Assembly: GCA_905479495.1 (NCBI GenBank)
Contig: CAJQMR010000016.1
Location: 248,001-312,000 of the forward strand
DNA length: 64,000 nt
Source of the DNA: an uncultured Anaerolineae bacterium
GTDB lineage: Bacteria; Chloroflexota; Anaerolineae; Promineifilales; Promineifilaceae
Direction of reading: 5' to 3'
Under the pieces are notes generated by a model. It saw only the letters and a list, made by a program, of their open reading frames with translations. It searched no databases and was not told where the DNA came from. The number at the start of each line of letters is the position of its first letter. Position 1 is the stretch's first letter. Below are positions 1 to 7,089 of the stretch, piece by piece. Made by a program: the position numbers and the translations under genes.

Positions 1-1795
1 CTAAAGCCCGCTCAAAATAGGGTTTTGCCTCATCATATTTTCCAATAGCCTTTAACAAATTCGCAAGATCGTTAAGCGTCGTTGCCGTGTCTGGGTGGTT
101 TTCTCCTAACGTTTTTTCTCTAATTTCCAAAGCACGTTCGTAATACGGCCGTGCCGCCTCGTATTCCCCCAGCGTTTTCAGTAGCAGCCCTAGATTGTTG
201 AGACTAATCGCAGTTTCGGTATGATCTTCTCCAAGGTGGGTTCGATTCAGCTCAACCGCGCTTTCATAAAATGGTCGGGCTGCCCCATAACTTCCAAGAA
301 AATTCAGATAAAAACCTGCCCAACTGCACAAATATGCAGTTGTTTCAGGCAACAATTCATAATTTTTCGCCTGCTCAATCACTTGAATGATGTGGGGCAA
401 TAATACTTGCCCCTCTTCCCAAACATGGAGCATATTGTGCTCAGCCGGAAAAACAGTTTCGATCAAATAAATAGCAGCCTTGAGCCAGACTTCCAACGTT
501 TCCTCTGGCATTTGGTCGCGGGCCACGGTTTGCACCAGGCGGTGCAGGGCAATGGTGTCGCCGTCCCGCGTCAGCAGGGAGTAGCGGCGCAAGGCGGCAA
601 TCGCTTTGTCCAGTTTCATGTTGCTGTTCGCCAGCGCTACCAGTTCCTCAGGTAGGGGCGGTTCGCGAACCGCCCCTACCGCCGCCATTATCAAATTTAG
701 CGGTATCTCATCAGGGGCCAAAAAGCAGCACAGGTTGAGCAGCGCCGCCGCGCCGGGGGTTTGGCGCACCTGGGCAAAGGCCAGTTCCCAGGTGGTGGTA
801 ATCGTCTTTTCGTCGTAGTTGGCGGGTGCAGGTAAATCACCGCCCCACAGTTCTTCCCGCTCATTTTCAAAATAGTCAGCGTAGTCGGCCAGGCTGCAGC
901 CGGTTTCCTCCACGTAGGCGCGGGCGTGTTCCAGCGCCAGCGGCAAATGGCCCAGCAGGTGGGCCAGCTTCAAGGCATCTTCACCCTGCGGGTGTGCTGC
1001 GATTGCCTCGCTTGTCATGGCAGGCTGCCCCAGCAAAAAGGCCACTGCCTCACCGTCGCTAAAGTGGGTCAAGTTTAACGTTTGCGCCAGCGTGCCCCAG
1101 CTAGGGTTGCGCGAGGTAATCAGGCAGGCACCGTGGCCGAGTTTGGGCAGAAACGGCCGCAGCTCCTTCGGTTGAATCGCGTCCGCATTGTCATATACCA
1201 GCAGCCAATGTTTGTCTGTGGTGTGCAGCCAGTTGAGCGCCAGCTGGTGCAGCGCGGGCTGGTCAGTGACGCTGCGGCGGGCCAGCCCCAGCCGGGTGGC
1301 CAGTTCGGCCAGCGCCGTGCTCAGCGTAGTTACGTCGTCGGCGCGCAGCCACTGGATCAGGTCGTACTCGTCCAGGTGGCGGTAGCAGTAGGCCAGGGCC
1401 AGCTGCGTTTTGCCCACGCCGCCCAATCCAGCGACAGCTTGGGTTACGGCCACCGGTTCATCCCGGTTCAGGGCGTCGTGCAGTTGAGTCAGCCATTCTT
1501 CACGGCCGGTAAACAATTCGTTGCGGCGGTAGGGAATGTAGGGCGGCGGCAGCAGATTTTGAATGCTACTAAGCTGTGGCTGTGCCGCTTTCACCTCGGC
1601 GAGCAAATCAGCCAATCGTCCCTTGCGTTCCAGCCGCAAAATCAGTTCACGGATTTTGTCGCTTTTGCCTTCGCCGCCCAAATCATCGTAGTCAACCCCC
1701 AAATGAAGGCAAAGGGTGCGTACTTCTTCTAAATTGAAATGCTCGCGGATTTGTTGGTGCAGTTGGGTTAACTGGTGGTTGTCGTTTTCTGGCAC
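1..1795 (-). CDS. STAND NTPase (NB-ARC) with effector-associated-type N-terminus and TPR repeats, 3' end outside window
   Basis: About 598 residues are visible; the gene runs off the window edge. I start it at the GTG at 1795-1793 because the nearby ATG at 1808 is out of frame and hits a stop. Residues 8-72 form a small helical domain with the pattern FNLEEVRTLC..LGVDYDDL..KSDKIREL, which also begins the STAND gene at 60091. An NB-ARC-like P-loop, GLGGVGKTQLA, lies near residues 123-133. From about residue 430 there are kinesin-light-chain-like TPRs (LGEYEAARPYYERALEI type). In known STAND proteins the TPRs sense a ligand, the NTPase acts as a switch and the N-terminal domain recruits an effector. 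The effector is not visible here, so a defence or signalling role is inference. A perfect 28-bp palindrome at 652-679 is read through in frame. Confidence 0.85.
   Translation of the reverse strand, partial: MPENDNHQLTQLHQQIREHFNLEEVRTLCLHLGVDYDDLGGEGKSDKIRELILRLERKGRLADLLAEVKAAQPQLSSIQNLLPPPYIPYRRNELFTGREEWLTQLHDALNRDEPVAVTQAVAGLGGVGKTQLALAYCYRHLDEYDLIQWLRADDVTTLSTALAELATRLGLARRSVTDQPALHQLALNWLHTTDKHWLLVYDNADAIQPKELRPFLPKLGHGACLITSRNPSWGTLAQTLNLTHFSDGEAVAFLLGQPAMTSEAIAAHPQGEDALKLAHLLGHLPLALEHARAYVEETGCSLADYADYFENEREELWGGDLPAPANYDEKTITTTWELAFAQVRQTPGAAALLNLCCFLAPDEIPLNLIMAAVGAVREPPLPEELVALANSNMKLDKAIAALRRYSLLTRDGDTIALHRLVQTVARDQMPEETLEVWLKAAIYLIETVFPAEHNMLHVWEEGQVLLPHIIQVIEQAKNYELLPETTAYLCSWAGFYLNFLGSYGAARPFYESAVELNRTHLGEDHTETAISLNNLGLLLKTLGEYEAARPYYERALEIREKTLGENHPDTATTLNDLANLLKAIGKYDEAKPYFERAL
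652..679. repeat. 28-bp perfect palindrome inside the NB-ARC gene
   Basis: The arms are GTAGGGGCGGTTCG and its exact complement. On the coding strand it reads VGAVREPPLP with no stop. Elements of this look are known as dispersed intergenic palindromes in several phyla; here it is inside a reading frame. Confidence 0.85.
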
Positions 1796-1907
1796 AGGCT
1801 TGCTCCATGTTGAGCGGTTGGGCAATTGGCAAATTCAAACAATTTGCTGGCTATTCTAAACGGTCAGCCATTCTTTCCGCAAGCCAGATTTCCCCAAACC
1901 TCTTACT

Positions 1908-2025
1908 TGTCATGCTGAACGCAGTGAAGCATCCCTACGGTCAAGGAACAGCGCAAGGTTTGCGCTGCGGCGATGGTTTCGATAGTCGATGTCCAGAGGG
2001 ATTCTTCGTTTCACTCAGAATGACA
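1908..2025. repeat. Dispersed intergenic repeat (GTCATGCTGAAC...CAGAATGAC type)
   Basis: The outer arms TGTCATGCTGAACGCAGTGA and TTTCACTCAGAATGACA are imperfect complements around a centre of about 80 bases. This is a widespread class of small dispersed repeat. It fills most of the 396-base gap between the NB-ARC gene and the IclR gene. The rest of that gap holds the promoter at 2071 and a second palindrome at 2131. Confidence 0.7.
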
Positions 2026-2070
2026 GGTGAAGTGGGGCTTGTTTGGCATGGCCTTTGCCTATTTTGGGCG

Positions 2071-2098
2071 ATGACAAATGGTGGTTGTCCGGTATAAT
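2071..2098 (+). promoter_or_regulatory. Sigma-70-type promoter for the IclR/ABC operon
   Basis: ATGACA, 16 bases, then a perfect TATAAT. The start of transcription would be near 2105, about 87 bases ahead of the first gene. Confidence 0.6.
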
Positions 2099-2130
2099 AA
2101 ACGTCTATTTTTTATACTGGACTAAATTAT

Positions 2131-2183
2131 GGAGATTGGAGACTGGAGATTAGGAAATCTCTAATCTCCAGTCTCCAATCTCC
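2131..2183. repeat. Inverted repeat, GGAGATTGGAGA family, directly ahead of the IclR start
   Basis: Two perfectly complementary 23-base arms (2131-2153 and 2161-2183) are separated by seven bases. The hairpin ends nine bases before the ATG and takes the place where a Shine-Dalgarno would be. The family recurs at 17931, 44652, 53904 and 55798. Confidence 0.9.
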
Positions 2184-2191
2184 TTTTGATT

Positions 2192-3358
2192 ATGGACTAC
2201 TCAAAACAGGTTCCGGCAGCAGAGCGGACGTTGAACATTTTGGAAGCCTTGAGCGGTGCCCCTGACGGCCTCAGCGCCACGGAGCTGCTGGCGCGGCTGG
2301 ATGACGTGTCGCGCAGCGGGCTGTTTGCCCTGCTGAACACGCTCAAGGCACGCAGCTACATCGAGCAAAACGACAGCCGGGGCAAGTACCAGCTTGGCCC
2401 GGCACTGTGGGCGCTGCTGCCGCAGCAATCGCTGGGGCTGGAGCCGCTCATCACCGCCTTCACCACCGAAATGACCCAGATTGATTTGCCGGAAACGGCC
2501 GTTCTCCTCTGGCTCAATCGAAATGAAACGGTTTTACTGGCCCAGCACGAAGGGGCGCAGCGGGTCCGAGCTGTGTATCGTCTGGGGCAGCGGGAAGCGG
2601 CAGAAGCCAGCCCGGGTGGACGATTGTTGTTGGCGAGTTTGCCGGATAGTGTGGCGCAGCAAACGGCCGTTTTCAACCAGATTCGCCAGGAAGGAGCCGC
2701 CACCCAAGAAACGGCCGAAACGCTCGACATCGCCTGCCCCATTTGCGCCGACGGCGTGCAGCCGGTAGCCGCCTTACAGGTGAGCGCTCCTATCTTCCGC
2801 AGTTCACCAGAAACGATTGCCCATTTGAAACAACAGGTGCAGCAGGCGGCAGCGCGCATCTCCTTTCGGCTGGGAGCGGCCGTGTACCAACCGTACGGCT
2901 GGGCCGTGGGCGAACCGCTTGGCCCTAACCGCGCCTTGAGCCAAGCCGAAATTGAGCAATTTTTGCAGGGGCCGTGGAGCGCCCGATTGGCCTGCGTGCG
3001 CGCCGACGGCACGCCGCATGTTCTGCCGCTGTGGTATGAATGGGACGGCCGTTCCTTTTGGCTGGCCGCTTCGCCAGGGGCACAGTGGAAGCAAGTTGTG
3101 GCAGAAACCGGGCACGTCTCGCTGACGATTGACGAGCCGTGGCCACCGCTGCGCCGCGCCTTTGTGGTGGGCGCAGCCAAAGTTGTCGCCGCGTCAGAAG
3201 TTCCCGGTGGATTGGCAAGCCTACGCCAGCGGCTAGCGGTACGCTATCTGGGCCAGGGCGCAGACCAGCAGCCAGAACTGTGCCAGATCGATGGCTGGCA
3301 CGCGGTACAAATCACACCGCAGCGCATCAGCGGGCAGCAAGGCTTGGGTCGCGCATGA
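2192..3358 (+). CDS. IclR-type regulator fused to a PNPOx-like split-barrel (flavin/F420) domain
   Basis: The N-terminal 70 residues are an IclR winged helix-turn-helix (AAERTLNILEALS...GLSATELLARL). An IclR-like effector domain follows to about residue 225. Residues 250-388 look like a pyridoxamine-phosphate-oxidase-type split barrel (WSARLACVRADGTPHVLPLWYEW, then GHVSLTID). A TTG six bases upstream is an alternative start. The stop overlaps the ABC ATPase start (ATGA), so it is translationally coupled to the importer. The fusion suggests a regulator that reads a flavin, F420 or a related ligand. cofC at the end of the cluster makes F420 worth considering, but that is inference. Confidence 0.75.
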   Translation: MDYSKQVPAAERTLNILEALSGAPDGLSATELLARLDDVSRSGLFALLNTLKARSYIEQNDSRGKYQLGPALWALLPQQSLGLEPLITAFTTEMTQIDLPETAVLLWLNRNETVLLAQHEGAQRVRAVYRLGQREAAEASPGGRLLLASLPDSVAQQTAVFNQIRQEGAATQETAETLDIACPICADGVQPVAALQVSAPIFRSSPETIAHLKQQVQQAAARISFRLGAAVYQPYGWAVGEPLGPNRALSQAEIEQFLQGPWSARLACVRADGTPHVLPLWYEWDGRSFWLAASPGAQWKQVVAETGHVSLTIDEPWPPLRRAFVVGAAKVVAASEVPGGLASLRQRLAVRYLGQGADQQPELCQIDGWHAVQITPQRISGQQGLGRA

Positions 3359-4113
3359 AACAGTCGCTCGACATTCAGGTGCGCCAATTGAGCCACAGCT
3401 ACGCCGCCACCCACGCCCTGCAAAACATCAACCTGCACATCCAGCCAGGCGAATTTGTCAGTCTGGTGGGCGTCAGCGGCTGCGGCAAATCGACGCTGAT
3501 GCGACTGATTGCCGGGCTGCAAACGCCCACGCAAGGCAATATCTGGCTCGATGGACAGCCGTCGGAAGCAGCCCGGGCCGCCAAGCAAATTGGCTGGATG
3601 GCCCAGCAGGCGGCGCTGCTGCCCTGGCGCACGGTCCTGGAAAATGTACAGTTGGCCCAGAAAATCAATCCGCAGAAAAGAGCCGTTCCTCAAGCCAACG
3701 AACTGCTCAACATGGTGGGCTTAGCTGACTTTGCCGCTGCTTATCCACTCACTTTGTCTGGCGGGATGCAGCAGCGGGCGGCCTTGGCGCGAACATTGGC
3801 CACAGGGACGGCCGTTTGGCTGATGGATGAGCCGTTTGCCGCCCTCGATGAGCTGACGCGGGAGCTGCTGGCCGGAGAACTGCTCACGCTTTGGCAGCAA
3901 TTTCAGCCGACGGTGTTGTGGATCACCCACAATTTACACGAAGCGATTCGCCTGTCTGACCGAGTCGTGGTGCTGACGCCGCGTCCGGGCACGATTGCCG
4001 GGGAAATCGCCGTGCCGCTGCCCCGTCCCCGCGATGACACAAGCATGGCATTCCAGGAACTATTGCGGCAAGCGCGGGCGCTGCTGCGCCGGGAGCGCGT
4101 TCATGGCGATTAA
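3355..4113 (+). CDS. ABC transporter ATP-binding protein, NitT/TauT type
   Basis: This is the cytoplasmic ATPase of an importer, 252 residues, normal for the family. It has Walker A GVSGCGKST, a Q-loop region (QQAALLPWRTVLENV), the signature LSGGMQQR, Walker B VWLMDEPFAALDE and the switch histidine in WITHNLHEA. The start overlaps the stop of the IclR gene, and the end overlaps the permease start. Relatives carry nitrate, sulfonates, taurine, thiamine precursors or riboflavin. The substrate cannot be told from this subunit. Confidence 0.92.
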   Translation: MKQSLDIQVRQLSHSYAATHALQNINLHIQPGEFVSLVGVSGCGKSTLMRLIAGLQTPTQGNIWLDGQPSEAARAAKQIGWMAQQAALLPWRTVLENVQLAQKINPQKRAVPQANELLNMVGLADFAAAYPLTLSGGMQQRAALARTLATGTAVWLMDEPFAALDELTRELLAGELLTLWQQFQPTVLWITHNLHEAIRLSDRVVVLTPRPGTIAGEIAVPLPRPRDDTSMAFQELLRQARALLRRERVHGD

Positions 4114-4897
4114 CAAACTTGCGAATGAAACCGTTCTGGCCCCACCGAAGACACGCAGCCGCAGTTGGGAACGCTGGTCGGGTGTAGGCTTGCTTTTGAG
4201 TGTGCTACTGCTGTGGGAAACGGCCGTTCGGCTCACCCACACCCCCGCTTATTTGTTTCCGGCACCCACGGCCGTTTTCCGCTACTTGTTCTCCCATTTG
4301 GCCGATTTGCTGCTGGCGGGCGGGGTAACGCTGCTAGAAGCGGTGGCAGGCTTGGTTTTGGGAACGGCCGTTGGCTTAGCTTTGGCCGTCATCATCACCT
4401 TTTGGCAGCAGTTGGAGCAGGGCGTCATGTCCCTGGCCATTTTGATTAAATCCACGCCAATCATCGCCATTGCTCCCATTTTGACCATCTGGCTGGGCTT
4501 TGGCCCCGCGCCCAAAGTAATTGTCACAGCGCTGCTCACCTTTTTCCCGGTGCTGATCAACGCCCTCACCGGCTTTCGTTCGGTCGATGTGGCCTTGTTA
4601 GATTGGCTGCGTTCGCTCAACGCCACGCCCCAGGAGATTTTTTTGCAGGCGCGCTGGCCGGGCGCACGGCCGTATTTATTTGCCGCCTTACGTGTGGTCG
4701 GGCCGCTGGCGCTCATTGGCGCGGTGGTAGCGGAGTGGATGGGCGCGTCCAGCGGCCTGGGGCGCGCTATGTGGCTGGCCTACACCAATCTGAACATGCC
4801 TGCCCTGTTTGCCGCCGTGTTTATTTTGACGGGGTTGAGTACGGCCGTTTACCAAACCATCGTCTGGCTGGAAAAACGTTTTTTATTTTGGGAATAA
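4103..4897 (+). CDS. ABC transporter permease, NitT/TauT type
   Basis: An inner-membrane permease of 264 residues with about six membrane segments, the first at residues 27-43. The cytoplasmic coupling loop reads SLNATPQEIFLQARWPGARPYLFAALRV, the EAA-type motif of BPD_transp_1 permeases. I chose the ATG at 4103, which overlaps the end of the ATPase gene by 11 bases. It works with the ATPase upstream and the lipoprotein binder downstream. Confidence 0.92.
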   Translation: MAINKLANETVLAPPKTRSRSWERWSGVGLLLSVLLLWETAVRLTHTPAYLFPAPTAVFRYLFSHLADLLLAGGVTLLEAVAGLVLGTAVGLALAVIITFWQQLEQGVMSLAILIKSTPIIAIAPILTIWLGFGPAPKVIVTALLTFFPVLINALTGFRSVDVALLDWLRSLNATPQEIFLQARWPGARPYLFAALRVVGPLALIGAVVAEWMGASSGLGRAMWLAYTNLNMPALFAAVFILTGLSTAVYQTIVWLEKRFLFWE

Positions 4898-4904
4898 TTT
4901 ATCC

Positions 4905-4982
4905 GTAGATTACACAGATTACGCAGATAACTTTTCTCTCTGCGAACCTCTGTGGCTCCTCTGCGCAGCTCTGTGTTCCGTT
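4905..4982. repeat. Imperfect inverted repeat between permease and binding protein genes
   Basis: Arms of the type GATTACGCAGATAACTTTTCTCTCTGCG and CTCTGCGCAGCTCTGTG. Related to the purine-rich family at 20161, 26897 and 59892. The Shine-Dalgarno of the next gene (AAGGAG, 4999-5004) lies just beyond it. Confidence 0.55.
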
Positions 4983-5012
4983 TTGCTTTATTTATCAGAA
5001 GGAGAATGAACT

Positions 5013-5981
5013 TTGACACGAATTCGAACCATTGGCTTGCTGCTGATAATATTTTTGATTTCTGCTTGCCAAACTAATCAACAAGATTCGCTACGCGAAA
5101 TGACATTCATGGCAGGCTTTAAACCGCAAGCCAATTTGCCCTTTGTAGGAGCCTATGTCGCTCAAGAAAAAGGATTTTTCACGGATGAAGGCTTGGCCGT
5201 CACAATTGAGCATTCCGCTGGCGGTGGCGAACATCTTCAGCTATTGGCGGCGGGTGAAGTGCAGGTGACCACACAGGATGCGGCCGTTTTGCTGCAACGT
5301 CGCGCGGACCCCGGTTTGCCCCTTGTTTCCATCGGGCTGATTGGCCAGCGTGGGCAGCAAGCGTTTGTCGCCCTGGCTGACAGCGGCATGAGCAGTCCCG
5401 CTGATTGGGCCGGACACACCATCGGCTTCAAGGGCACGCCCCCACCTGACCTGTTTGCCATCCTGGCTGCCAATGGCCTGACAGAGGATGATGTAGAACT
5501 GGTCAACGTCGGCTTTGATCCGCGGACGCTCACCGAAGGGCTGGTGGACGTCTATCCCGTCTTCAAATCCAACGAGCCCAATTTAATTCGCGGCTGGGGC
5601 TATGATATTGTGCAGTGGGAAGCAGCCGATTATGGCGTACCAACGCTCGGGCTAACTTACGTCACCACGGAAGCGCTGATCGAATCGGACCCGGCGCTGC
5701 TACAAAGCTTTATGAATGCGGTGCTGCGGGGCATTGACTATGCGCAAAATAACCCCGATGAGGCGGTGCAAATTGTACTGCAATACGCCGGTGAGGATGC
5801 GGACGCCAACCACATGCGCTTCATGCTGGACACGGAGCTGGCAGATGCCATCTCGCCCGATGGCTTCGGCTGGCAAACCGAAGCGCAGTGGCAGGCACTG
5901 GCCGACATGCTGCAAATGTACGAGTCGCTGCCAGAAGGTGTGGATGTAACGGCCGCTTTCACCACGCAGTTTTTACCCTAA
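5013..5981 (+). CDS. ABC transporter substrate-binding lipoprotein, NMT1/THI5-like
   Basis: A 322-residue extracytoplasmic binder. The start is TTG at 5013, set by AAGGAG eight bases upstream; the ATG at 5006 is out of frame. The N-terminus is a lipoprotein signal with lipobox LISAC (Cys about 19). The body has the NMT1/THI5 look: FKPQANLPFVGAYVAQEKGFF, then EGLAVTIEHSAGGGEHLQLLAAGEV, GHTIGFKGTPP and a helical C-terminal half. Such proteins bind pyrimidine thiamine precursors, riboflavin, taurine or nitrate. The ligand is unknown here; the NMT1 flavour favours an aromatic or cofactor-like molecule (inference). Confidence 0.88.
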   Translation: MTRIRTIGLLLIIFLISACQTNQQDSLREMTFMAGFKPQANLPFVGAYVAQEKGFFTDEGLAVTIEHSAGGGEHLQLLAAGEVQVTTQDAAVLLQRRADPGLPLVSIGLIGQRGQQAFVALADSGMSSPADWAGHTIGFKGTPPPDLFAILAANGLTEDDVELVNVGFDPRTLTEGLVDVYPVFKSNEPNLIRGWGYDIVQWEAADYGVPTLGLTYVTTEALIESDPALLQSFMNAVLRGIDYAQNNPDEAVQIVLQYAGEDADANHMRFMLDTELADAISPDGFGWQTEAQWQALADMLQMYESLPEGVDVTAAFTTQFLP

Positions 5982-5987
5982 ACTTTT

Positions 5988-6020
5988 ATTTCCCCGGAAA
6001 CTCCAAGTTTCCGGGGAAAT
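5988..6020. terminator. Perfect hairpin after the binding protein gene
   Basis: Arms ATTTCCCCGGAAACT and AGTTTCCGGGGAAAT pair over 15 bp around a three-base loop. No run of T follows, so it may be a processing or stabilising hairpin rather than a full terminator. The same arms recur at 8793-8849 with a longer loop. Confidence 0.6.
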
Positions 6021-6033
6021 AGCATAAAGCTTA

Positions 6034-6654
6034 ATGAATCTTTGGACGATTATTCCGGTTAAATTGCTGCACCAGACCAAATCACGGCTGGCCGCTGTGC
6101 TGTCGCCGGATGAACGGGCGGAATTGACGCTGCGACTTTTGGAACGCACGCTCGGTTTGTTGCAAACGGTGCCGCTGATTACGGCAACGGCCGTTATCAC
6201 CCAAGACCCTGTCGTGGCAGAAATGGCAACAAGCATTGGCTGCCGCTGCCTGGCTGAGCCGATGGGCAGCGGTTTAAACGGGGCAGTCACCGCTGGCCTT
6301 GCCTTGGCCACAGCCAACAGAGCTACTCATTGTCTGGTTTTGCCCTCGGATTTGCCTTTTTTGGCCAGCGATGAGCTAGAAAAATTGGTGCGGTTGGCAG
6401 AAACGGCCGTTCCCCAGCCCACCCTCTTTTTGTGCAGCGATCAGCAACAGCAGGGCACCAACGGCATGATTTTACCGACGGACCAGGAGTTTCAGTTTTG
6501 GTACGGCCGTAACAGCTTTTACCATCATCAACAAGAAGCTGCTCGACGTGGTCTGGTTTGCCAGGCAGTCCCATTGGCTAGCTTTGCGTTTGATCTAGAC
6601 ACAGAACAAGATTACACCCGTTACACAAAAAAACGCAGCCTTCTTCTTTGCTAA
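6034..6654 (+). CDS. cofC: 2-phospho-L-lactate (phosphoenolpyruvate) guanylyltransferase
   Basis: 206 residues, a normal length for CofC/FbiD. The start MNLWTIIPVKLLHQTKSRLA carries the family's IPVK...KSRL nucleotide-binding motif. VLPSDLPFLASDEL holds the metal-binding acidic residues, and GTNGMIL is also typical. The enzyme joins GMP to 2-phospholactate or phosphoenolpyruvate in coenzyme F420 synthesis, in the cytoplasm. It follows the importer genes by 52 bases across a hairpin. The other F420 genes are not in the window. Confidence 0.88.
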   Translation: MNLWTIIPVKLLHQTKSRLAAVLSPDERAELTLRLLERTLGLLQTVPLITATAVITQDPVVAEMATSIGCRCLAEPMGSGLNGAVTAGLALATANRATHCLVLPSDLPFLASDELEKLVRLAETAVPQPTLFLCSDQQQQGTNGMILPTDQEFQFWYGRNSFYHHQQEAARRGLVCQAVPLASFAFDLDTEQDYTRYTKKRSLLLC

Positions 6655-6771
6655 AAAGTTGAATTCTCCTCAATTTGAGATACCTTCTAGCATTATATTT
6701 CGCAACTGCAGGCTAGCTATTTCACGCAAAAAACGCGGCTACAAGGATGCCATATAAAAGGAAAAGCACTT

Positions 6772-6999
6772 ATGAAATGTTCCGTGTGTAAAGGAACGAT
6801 GGTGCAGGAAACCATCACCTACAAAACAGAAATTGACGGCGAAGAGGTCATGATTGAGGATGTGCCCATCTGGGTTTGCGAGCAGTGTGACTCTTCATTT
6901 TTAGACGATGAAGTGATTGAGGCAATTGAGGATATGCTGGCCAGCCTAAAAGGTGGTTTAGGCAACGAGGAACCCCCTGAGGAGATTGAACTAGATTGA
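6772..6999 (+). CDS. YgiT-type zinc-ribbon protein
   Basis: 75 residues. CSVCKGTM and VCEQCDSSF give two CxxC pairs typical of the YgiT/MqsA N-terminal zinc ribbon, followed by an acidic helix (DDEVIEAIEDMLASL) and tail. A Shine-Dalgarno AAGGAAAA precedes the ATG. The family often pairs with a toxin, but no toxin-sized gene is next to it and there is no helix-turn-helix. I call it a stand-alone zinc-ribbon protein of unknown role. Confidence 0.75.
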   Translation: MKCSVCKGTMVQETITYKTEIDGEEVMIEDVPIWVCEQCDSSFLDDEVIEAIEDMLASLKGGLGNEEPPEEIELD

Positions 7000-7089
7000 T
7001 CTTTTGCAACAAAACAGCCCCATATTTCGTAAAATCTGGTAGATTTTTCGTTTTTAATCCCATATTTGGGACTGCATAAGGAGCGAACT

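Noticed and set aside
1082..1732. 216-residue plus-strand frame opposite the NB-ARC gene
   Set aside because: The minus-strand frame has a P-loop and TPRs and is open throughout; this is its shadow.
1807..2097. 96-residue frame upstream of the IclR gene
   Set aside because: It is a translation of the dispersed GTCATGCTGAAC repeat and flanking spacer.
2131..2183. The hairpin ahead of the IclR gene as a specific riboswitch
   Set aside because: The same repeat family occurs at unrelated genes and inside two coding regions, so it is a dispersed element.
2356..3180. 274-residue minus-strand frame opposite the IclR fusion
   Set aside because: Shadow of the plus-strand gene; Cys/Ser-rich and without recognisable motifs.
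6772..6999. YgiT-type protein as half of a toxin-antitoxin pair
   Set aside because: No toxin-sized gene is next to it and it has no DNA-binding domain.
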